Below, in pieces: positions 55,426 through 64,000 of a stretch of 64,000 nucleotides of DNA. Under the pieces are notes generated by a model. The model searched no databases, was not told the DNA's origin, and saw only the letters and a program-made list of their open reading frames with translations. The stretch's first letter is position 1; each line of letters begins with the position of its first letter. The translations under genes were made by a program, and so were the position numbers. Origin of the DNA: Oscillospiraceae bacterium (GTDB taxonomy: Bacteria; Bacillota; Clostridia; Oscillospirales; Ruminococcaceae); assembly GCA_022787085.1 (NCBI GenBank), contig JALFVE010000001.1, positions 1 through 64,000 of the forward strand, given 5' to 3'.

Positions 55426-56892
55426 ATGAATAAGCTTTACTTCATAACAGGCAGTCAGGATCTTTACGGCGAAGAAACTCTCAGACAGGCAGCAAGCCAC
55501 AGCAAAGAGATGGCAGCATTTTTATGCGATAAGCTGGGTGATATGGCAGAGGTGTGCTTCGAGCCTGTCGTAACAACAGCGGCAGAGGCTGAGGCAGTCT
55601 GTGTGAAGGCGTCTGCCGACAAGGACTGCATAGGCGTTATTATGTGGATGCACACCTTCTCCCCCGCAAAAATGTGGATAAGAGCCCTTAAAGCCCTCAG
55701 AAAGCCCATGCTCCATCTTCACACCCAGTATAACGAAAAGCTCCCCTATGACAGCATTGATATGGATTTTATGAATCTGAACCAATCCGCTCACGGTGAC
55801 AGAGAATTCGGCTTTATCTGCACAAGGCTGGGCATAAAGCGTGAGGTGGCTGTGGGATATTATCAGCATGATGACGTTATTGAAAAGATACGCCGCTTTG
55901 CACACGCAGCCGCAGCCGTTAATTTCGGCAGAACTATGAAGGTAGCAATGCTCGGAAACAATATGCGTGATGTTGCAGTTACCGACGGCGACAGGGTCGA
56001 GAGCGAGATTTGCTTCGGCTGGAATGTAAATTACTACGGCATAGGAGATGTTGTCTCCATCGCTGAAAAGGTCACGGATGCCGAAACAGACGCAAAGCTT
56101 TCAGAATATAACGAGAAATATACAATGGCAGCCGACAATTTAGCTGCCGTCAGAGAGCAGGCAAAATATGAGATAGCTCTGGAAAAATTTATAAAGCAGG
56201 AAAATATCAGCGCATTTACCGATACCTTTCAGGATCTTCACGGCTTAAAGCAGCTCCCGGGATTGGCAGTCCAGAACCTTATGGCAAAGGGCATCGGCTT
56301 CGGACCCGAGGGCGACTACAAAACCGCCGCTCTCGGCGCAGTTTTATTTAAAATGGCAGAGGGCAGAGGCGGCGCAACAGGCTTTATGGAGGATTATACA
56401 TATGACCTCACAAGCGGTGGGGAGCTTGAGCTGGCAGCTCATATGCTTGAGGTATCCCCCGTATTTGCCGCAGGAAAGCCCGAGATACAGGTGCATCCCC
56501 TGGGAATAGGCGGCAAGGAGCCTCCCGCAAGACTTGTATTTGACGGAACAGAGGGCGAGGGCATTGCAGTATCTATGATAGATATGGGCGACCGCTTCCG
56601 TCTTGTATGCGCAGATATCACTCTCGTAAAGCAGCCTGAGCCTATGCCAAAGCTTCCCGTTGCAAGACTTATGTGGAAGCTGAAGCCCGATTTTTCCACA
56701 GGCGCAGCAGCATGGATATATGCGGGAGGCGCACATCATGCGGTGGTATCAACAGCCCTCACAAAGGACGATATCCGTCTTTTTGCAAAAATGACAGATA
56801 CCGAGCTTGTTATCATTGATGATAAGACTGAATTAAATTCCTTCGAGCAGCAGCTTGCCATGCTTGACGCAATGGCTAAACTCAAGAGGTGA
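55426..56892 (+). CDS. araA: L-arabinose isomerase
   Basis: Converts L-arabinose to L-ribulose, first step of arabinose use, in the cytoplasm; Mn-dependent. The 488-residue product has the normal length, starts with [13 protein letters not shown], and has the active-site neighbourhood [12 protein letters not shown] and [20 protein letters not shown] precedes the ATG. First gene of araA-araB-araD. Confidence 0.97.
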   Translation: MNKLYFITGSQDLYGEETLRQAASHSKEMAAFLCDKLGDMAEVCFEPVVTTAAEAEAVCVKASADKDCIGVIMWMHTFSPAKMWIRALKALRKPMLHLHTQYNEKLPYDSIDMDFMNLNQSAHGDREFGFICTRLGIKREVAVGYYQHDDVIEKIRRFAHAAAAVNFGRTMKVAMLGNNMRDVAVTDGDRVESEICFGWNVNYYGIGDVVSIAEKVTDAETDAKLSEYNEKYTMAADNLAAVREQAKYEIALEKFIKQENISAFTDTFQDLHGLKQLPGLAVQNLMAKGIGFGPEGDYKTAALGAVLFKMAEGRGGATGFMEDYTYDLTSGGELELAAHMLEVSPVFAAGKPEIQVHPLGIGGKEPPARLVFDGTEGEGIAVSMIDMGDRFRLVCADITLVKQPEPMPKLPVARLMWKLKPDFSTGAAAWIYAGGAHHAVVSTALTKDDIRLFAKMTDTELVIIDDKTELNSFEQQLAMLDAMAKLKR

Positions 56893-56897
56893 GCAAA

Positions 56898-58472
56898 ATG
56901 ACAATACAGGAAAAGATAAAAAGCAGCAAGACCTATCTGGGTATCGAATTCGGTTCCACCCGAATCAAGGCAGTTCTGATCGACGATACATTCACTCCCA
57001 TTGCGGCAGGCAGCCATGAATGGGAAAACCGCTATGAAAACGGCGTCTGGACATATTCCCTTGAGGATATCATCGGCGGACTGCAGGACTGCTATGCAAA
57101 GCTTGCGGCAGATGTAAAGGAGCATTACGGCATTATTCCCGAAGCCTACGGAGCAATGGGAATTTCGGGCATGATGCACGGATATATGGCATTTGACAAG
57201 GACGATAAGCTTCTCGTTCCCTTCAGAACATGGCGAAACACCATTACCGAGCAGGCGGCAGCCCGGCTTTCCGAGCTTTTCGGGTTCAATATTCCCCAGA
57301 GATGGAGCATTGCTCATCTGTATCAGGCAATCCTCAACAAGGAGGAACATATCTCAAGGCTTTCCCATATCAACACTCTTGCGGGATATATCCACTTCCT
57401 GCTGACGGGAGAGAGAGCCGTGGGCGTGGGAGAAGCTTCGGGAATTTTCCCCATTGAAAACGGCGCTTACAATGCCGGATATCTGGATAAGCTTGACGCT
57501 CTTTTAAAGTCAAAGGATTTCGGCAAGGATATCAGAGAGATTCTTCCTGCCGTACTCAGCGCAGGGGAGGGAAATGCCGTCCTTACGGAAAAGGGCGCAA
57601 GGCTCCTTGACCCCACAGGCACTCTCAGAGCAGGCGTAAGGCTCTGTCCTCCCGAGGGCGACGCAGGAACTGGAATGGTCGCCACCAACAGCGTTCTCCC
57701 CGAAACAGGAAATGTTTCCGCAGGCACGTCTATTTTCGCAATGCTGGTCCTCTCAAAGCCGCTTTCGGGCTATTACCCCGAAATAGATGTTGTTACCACT
57801 CCAGACGGCTCTCCCGTTGCAATGGTCCACTGCAATAACTGCTGCTCCGAGCTTGATGCATGGGTAAATGTATTCGGCGAGTTTGCATCTCTAAGCGGAA
57901 ATCCTATGGACAGATCACAGCTTTACGAGATGCTGTATAAAAATGCCCTTAACGGCGATCCCGACTGCGGCGGCACCGTGGCATATAACTTCCTTTCGGG
58001 AGAGCCTGTTGCAGGCGCCGAAAACGGCAGACCCATGTATTTCAGAACTCCCGACGGAAAATTCGGACTTGCAAATTTCTTCCGCGCACAGCTTTATTCC
58101 TCAATGGCAGCGCTGAAGCTGGGAATGGATATTCTCTTTGAAAATGAAAAGGTCAGGGTCCAAAGGATAACAGGTCACGGCGGACTTTTCAAGGTCAGAG
58201 GCGCTGCTCAGCAGCTTCTTGCAGACGGACTTAACAGTGCTGTATCGGTAATGAAAACCGCAGGCGAAGGCGGCGCATGGGGAATGGCAATACTTGCCGC
58301 ATATGCCGCTTTGGGAAAGGGAACGCCTCTTTCCGAATTTCTCGAAAGGGAGGTATTCGCCTCAATGGAATCCATATCCGCAGAGCCTGACGAAAAGGGC
58401 GCAGCAGGCTTTGCCGCATTTATTGAAAACTATAAAAAGGGTCTTGCGGCAGAATATGCCGCCGCAAAATAA
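56898..58472 (+). CDS. araB: Ribulokinase-type FGGY carbohydrate kinase
   Basis: Phosphorylates L-ribulose to L-ribulose 5-phosphate, inferred from its place between araA and araD. The 524-residue FGGY kinase has the N-terminal phosphate loop [30 protein letters not shown] near residue 95, and the C-terminal [20 protein letters not shown]. This type differs in sequence from the E. coli AraB. ATG 56898 is chosen because GAGGTGA overlaps the araA stop; GTG 56889 is too early. Confidence 0.88.
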   Translation: MTIQEKIKSSKTYLGIEFGSTRIKAVLIDDTFTPIAAGSHEWENRYENGVWTYSLEDIIGGLQDCYAKLAADVKEHYGIIPEAYGAMGISGMMHGYMAFDKDDKLLVPFRTWRNTITEQAAARLSELFGFNIPQRWSIAHLYQAILNKEEHISRLSHINTLAGYIHFLLTGERAVGVGEASGIFPIENGAYNAGYLDKLDALLKSKDFGKDIREILPAVLSAGEGNAVLTEKGARLLDPTGTLRAGVRLCPPEGDAGTGMVATNSVLPETGNVSAGTSIFAMLVLSKPLSGYYPEIDVVTTPDGSPVAMVHCNNCCSELDAWVNVFGEFASLSGNPMDRSQLYEMLYKNALNGDPDCGGTVAYNFLSGEPVAGAENGRPMYFRTPDGKFGLANFFRAQLYSSMAALKLGMDILFENEKVRVQRITGHGGLFKVRGAAQQLLADGLNSAVSVMKTAGEGGAWGMAILAAYAALGKGTPLSEFLEREVFASMESISAEPDEKGAAGFAAFIENYKKGLAAEYAAAK

Positions 58473-58492
58473 GCTGAAAGGAATAACGCAAA

Positions 58493-59185
58493 ATGCTTGA
58501 AAAATTAAAGCAGGAAGTGCTGGAGGCAAATCTCCTTCTTCCGAAATACGGTCTTATCACCTTCACATGGGGAAATGTATCGGGGATCGACAGAGAAAGC
58601 GGAATGATGGTCATCAAGCCCTCGGGCGTTCCCTATGAGGGCATGACTGTCGATGATATGGTGGTCGTGGAGCTTGCTACGGGAAAGGTTGCAGAAGGAA
58701 AATGGAAGCCCTCCAGCGACACTCCCACACATCTTGAGCTTTACAGGGCATTCCCCGAGATAGGCGGAGTTGTTCATACCCACAGCCGCTGGGCAACATC
58801 ATTTGCACAGGCAGGCAGGGGCATAATCCCCATGGGAACTACCCAGGGCGATTATTTTTACGGCGAGATCCCATGCACAAGGGCAATGACCCCCGAGGAG
58901 ATCGCAGGCGAATATGAAAAGGAAACTGGCACCGTCATTATCGAGACATTCAAGGGCATTGATCCCATGTCCATTCCCGCAGTGCTTGTAAAAAGCCACG
59001 GTCCCTTTACATGGGGAAAGGATCCTCATGAGGCAGTGCACAATTCCGTTGTGCTTGAAGAGGTTGCCTTTATGAACTACCACGCAATGTCAATAAATCC
59101 CGCCGCAGGACGTATGCAGCAGGAGCTTCTTGACAAGCATTATCTCAGGAAGCACGGAAAAAATGCATATTACGGACAGGGCTGA
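58493..59185 (+). CDS. araD: L-ribulose-5-phosphate 4-epimerase
   Basis: Converts L-ribulose 5-phosphate to D-xylulose 5-phosphate, linking arabinose to the pentose phosphate route. A 230-residue class II aldolase-fold enzyme with [36 protein letters not shown], the zinc ligands in [10 protein letters not shown], and [21 protein letters not shown] stands 9 bases before the ATG. Last gene of the operon. Confidence 0.96.
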   Translation: MLEKLKQEVLEANLLLPKYGLITFTWGNVSGIDRESGMMVIKPSGVPYEGMTVDDMVVVELATGKVAEGKWKPSSDTPTHLELYRAFPEIGGVVHTHSRWATSFAQAGRGIIPMGTTQGDYFYGEIPCTRAMTPEEIAGEYEKETGTVIIETFKGIDPMSIPAVLVKSHGPFTWGKDPHEAVHNSVVLEEVAFMNYHAMSINPAAGRMQQELLDKHYLRKHGKNAYYGQG

Positions 59186-59216
59186 CAGGCTGTCAGAATG
59201 ATTTTTGCATAATAAT

Positions 59217-59256
59217 AAGCTGCTGCGTTTTTTTACTTTAACGCAGCAGCTTTTTA
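59217..59256 (+). terminator. Terminator of the ara operon
   Basis: AAGCTGCTGCGTT and AACGCAGCAGCTT form a 13-bp stem followed by TTTT. Confidence 0.9.
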
Positions 59257-59276
59257 TGTAATAATATAAAATCTCT

Positions 59277-62371
<3,095 letters not shown>

Positions 62372-62420
62372 TAAATGATATTATTAATTTATAACAATAT
62401 GAATATCGGAGATGATTTTT

Positions 62421-63230
62421 TTGTATTTCAGCGATTATCCAATAATACGCAATGAAAAAAATCTGCCGCTGTATCTGCTGAATATGGGACAGCATCATTG
62501 TCAGGATCATATAATTCGTGCCGAGGGGTATCCGAATCACCAGATATTATATTGCACAAAAGGCAGCGGAACGCTGATAATTGACGAAAAGCATATACCC
62601 ATACCGCCAAACACCGCTATTTACCTGCCTGCAGGTCATCCTCATGAATACTATCCCGAGGAGGATGTGTGGGATATACATTGGGTCGTGCCCTCAGGGT
62701 ATGCGGCGGAGGATATTTTAAAGCAGTTCGGGCTTGACAGACCGCAGGTCCTGAATCTGAACAATACAAAAATATTGGATAACACTTTCAGAAAAATGCA
62801 CGACGCAATACGCTCGGACAGCATTTTCGGGAATTACAGAGCGTCAGGATATTTATATGATTTTCTCATTGAGCTATACCGCATAATTTCGGCAAAGGGA
62901 ACGTCGGCGTCGCCGTCGCCCGCGCTTATGAAGGCAATAGACTACATTAACTGCAATTATGCCTCGGAAATTACAATGAACGATCTATGCGCAGTATCGG
63001 GAGTAACAAAACAGCATCTTTGTCTGCTGTTCAGAAATATTATGAATATGCGCCCCATGGAATATATAGCCAAGCGGCGTATCCAGGAAGCAAAATCACT
63101 GCTGACTGGAACGGCGAAAAGCATTGAAGCCATATCCTTTGAAATCGGCTTTTGTTCGGAAAGCTACTTCTGTATGTTATTCAAAAGATACGAAGGTATC
63201 ACACCGTCGGCATTCAGAAATACGAAATGA
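62421..63230 (+). CDS. AraC-family transcriptional regulator
   Basis: A 269-residue regulator. The N-terminal cupin-like sensing domain (1-150) has YPNHQILYCTKGSGTLII and YLPAGHPHEYYP. The C-terminal double helix-turn-helix (165-265) has ITMNDLCAVSGVTKQHLCLL and AISFEIGFCSESYFCMLFKR. TTG 62421 is preferred because GGAG lies 9 bases upstream; ATG 62412 touches it. Its divergent position implies control of lacZ. Confidence 0.88.
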   Translation: MYFSDYPIIRNEKNLPLYLLNMGQHHCQDHIIRAEGYPNHQILYCTKGSGTLIIDEKHIPIPPNTAIYLPAGHPHEYYPEEDVWDIHWVVPSGYAAEDILKQFGLDRPQVLNLNNTKILDNTFRKMHDAIRSDSIFGNYRASGYLYDFLIELYRIISAKGTSASPSPALMKAIDYINCNYASEITMNDLCAVSGVTKQHLCLLFRNIMNMRPMEYIAKRRIQEAKSLLTGTAKSIEAISFEIGFCSESYFCMLFKRYEGITPSAFRNTK

Positions 63231-63277
63231 TTTTATTATGTCAGCATCTCACACATACCTGCAAGCATTATCCTTAA

Positions 63278-63694
63278 ATGTACGATAGAGATAACCGCAT
63301 TGTTTCAAACTGCACGATCTGCGGTAAGCTCATCATCAAAGACAAGACCAACAATTCTGACTTTTGCAGTCAAGAGTGTCGAAATGTTCACAAACGGGAG
63401 TGGACAAAGGAAAATCGCATAAAGAATGCCGAAAGCGATGTGCAGTGCCTTTACACTCAGTTCTACAACAACACCAACAACCAGAAACGTAAACTCAAGC
63501 GTTCTCCCAAAGCTCTTGAGCAGTACAATCTTCTTTTCAATGAGCTGAAGGAAAAGGCTCTTACAATGAAAATAGGACTGTCCGATGACAGCCCTGTGTC
63601 TGAGGTCAGAGCTTTTTCTGCTCAGCTTATTGAGTGGGAACAGAATTTGAGGGACTTGGCGGAGCAGCTGCACGAGGATATGGATAACAAATGA
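63278..63694 (+). CDS. Zinc-finger hypothetical protein, possibly a 5'-truncated fragment
   Basis: A 138-residue protein with a treble-clef-like finger, CTICGK then CSQECRNVHKREWTKENR, near residues 12-45, followed by two helices. This recalls the C-terminal part of DUF6076-type proteins, but the link is weak. No ribosome site precedes the ATG, so the ORF may be the tail of a broken gene. Confidence 0.4.
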   Translation: MYDRDNRIVSNCTICGKLIIKDKTNNSDFCSQECRNVHKREWTKENRIKNAESDVQCLYTQFYNNTNNQKRKLKRSPKALEQYNLLFNELKEKALTMKIGLSDDSPVSEVRAFSAQLIEWEQNLRDLAEQLHEDMDNK

Positions 63695-63726
63695 AAAAAG
63701 CCGTACAAACGCTGTACGGCTTTTTG
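63694..63726. terminator. Bidirectional terminator
   Basis: AAAAAGCCGTACA and TGTACGGCTTTTT form a 13-bp stem between two converging ORFs. Confidence 0.85.
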
Positions 63727-63742
63727 AAATATGCGGTTGGTG

Positions 63743-64000
63743 TTATGAAAGTGCTGCTTTTATCTGTTCATCTGTCATTCCATAGGCTTTGAGTTTGGAA
63801 ATAATTGCCTCTTCGGTCTTTTTAGCGCCTATGGCTTCGCCCTCAGCCTTAGCATTTTTGAGTGCAGATGCTTCATCGTGCAAAGCCTTTTCACGCATAC
63901 GGGCATACTCTCGGATTTTTGTGTCCTCTGACATATCATAGATAACATTTACCGCTTTCTGCATAATAGGAACATTTGTCTGACTGATCATCTCTAATTC
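63743..64000 (-). CDS. Rpn/PD-(D/E)XK transposase-like protein, C-terminal part
   Basis: The open frame continues past the right edge of the window, so only the last 85 or so residues are seen. MSEDTKIREYARMREKALHDE, the AKAEGEAIGAKKTEE spacer and the closing KLKAYGMTDEQIKAAL are the usual tail of Rpn-family recombination-promoting nuclease / transposase-like proteins, which are abundant in gut Firmicutes. The catalytic domain would lie outside. Confidence 0.75.
   Translation of the reverse strand, partial: ELEMISQTNVPIMQKAVNVIYDMSEDTKIREYARMREKALHDEASALKNAKAEGEAIGAKKTEEAIISKLKAYGMTDEQIKAALS

Overview
The window looks like the chromosome of an anaerobic gut or rumen Firmicute of the Ruminococcus/Oscillospiraceae type. 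This is inferred from moderate GC, TTGACA/TATAAT promoters with 17-base spacers, GGAGG ribosome sites, a GH5 endoglucanase, an ara operon under a GntR-LacI regulator, hydroxylamine reductase, and wall-sorted proteins ending in ATGN plus a hydrophobic tail. No search was run, so the genus is an inference.

Layout. 1-480: four tRNA genes (Val, Asp, Phe, Gly) on the minus strand behind one consensus promoter. 646-4185: pyrG, a DHH phosphoesterase and a cytidylate kinase-like gene. 4393-5728: two small wall-anchored secreted proteins. 5803-6155: no protein gene, but two near-perfect promoters, RNA-like secondary structure and a terminator, probably one or two small RNAs. 6258-10164: a compact McrBC pair and a CoiA-like gene preceded by a 102-bp hairpin repeat. 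10192-11462: GH5 lipoprotein. 11508-13496: a sugar ABC operon reduced to chimeric genes. 13719-19465: patatin, BMP-type binding protein and a very large sensor ending in HD-GYP. 19516-25472: a MEMO-family lipoprotein and an alpha-2-macroglobulin-like lipoprotein. 25524-26076: two palindromic repeat elements. 26082-28466: two-component system. 28469-32112: large membrane protein with tandem repeats. 32164-32521: composite pseudogene. 32841-37021: hybrid histidine kinase and DegV protein. 37071-39461: Hcp and its ferredoxin-like partner behind a candidate redox or nitrosative operator. 39488-42318: two proteins sharing an N-terminal module. 42383-50312: a five-gene SWIM / HEAT-like / MoxR / DUF5682-like / VWA operon. 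50330-54047: relics of a type III Wadjet (Jet) system. 54063-59256: araR and araA-araB-araD. 59277-63230: divergent GH2 beta-galactosidase and AraC-type regulator. 63278-64000: a zinc-finger fragment and the end of a PD-(D/E)XK transposase-like gene.

Two themes stand out. First, several loci contain sequences that start as one gene and finish as its downstream neighbour: binding protein to permease, YesL to LacI, LuxR N-terminus to LuxR C-terminus, JetA to JetC to JetD. This suggests repeated deletion between genes of the same operon. Second, the SWIM-MoxR-VWA operon and the Jet locus carry almost the same 45-bp promoter region, which ties an NTPase/VWA system of unknown function to an anti-plasmid defence locus.

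Arabinose use (isomerase, kinase, epimerase, AraR-like repressor with repeated AATTTGTATT sites), beta-galactosidase and cellulase fit plant-polysaccharide metabolism. Sensing is represented by a two-component pair, a dCache hybrid kinase and an HD-GYP sensor.
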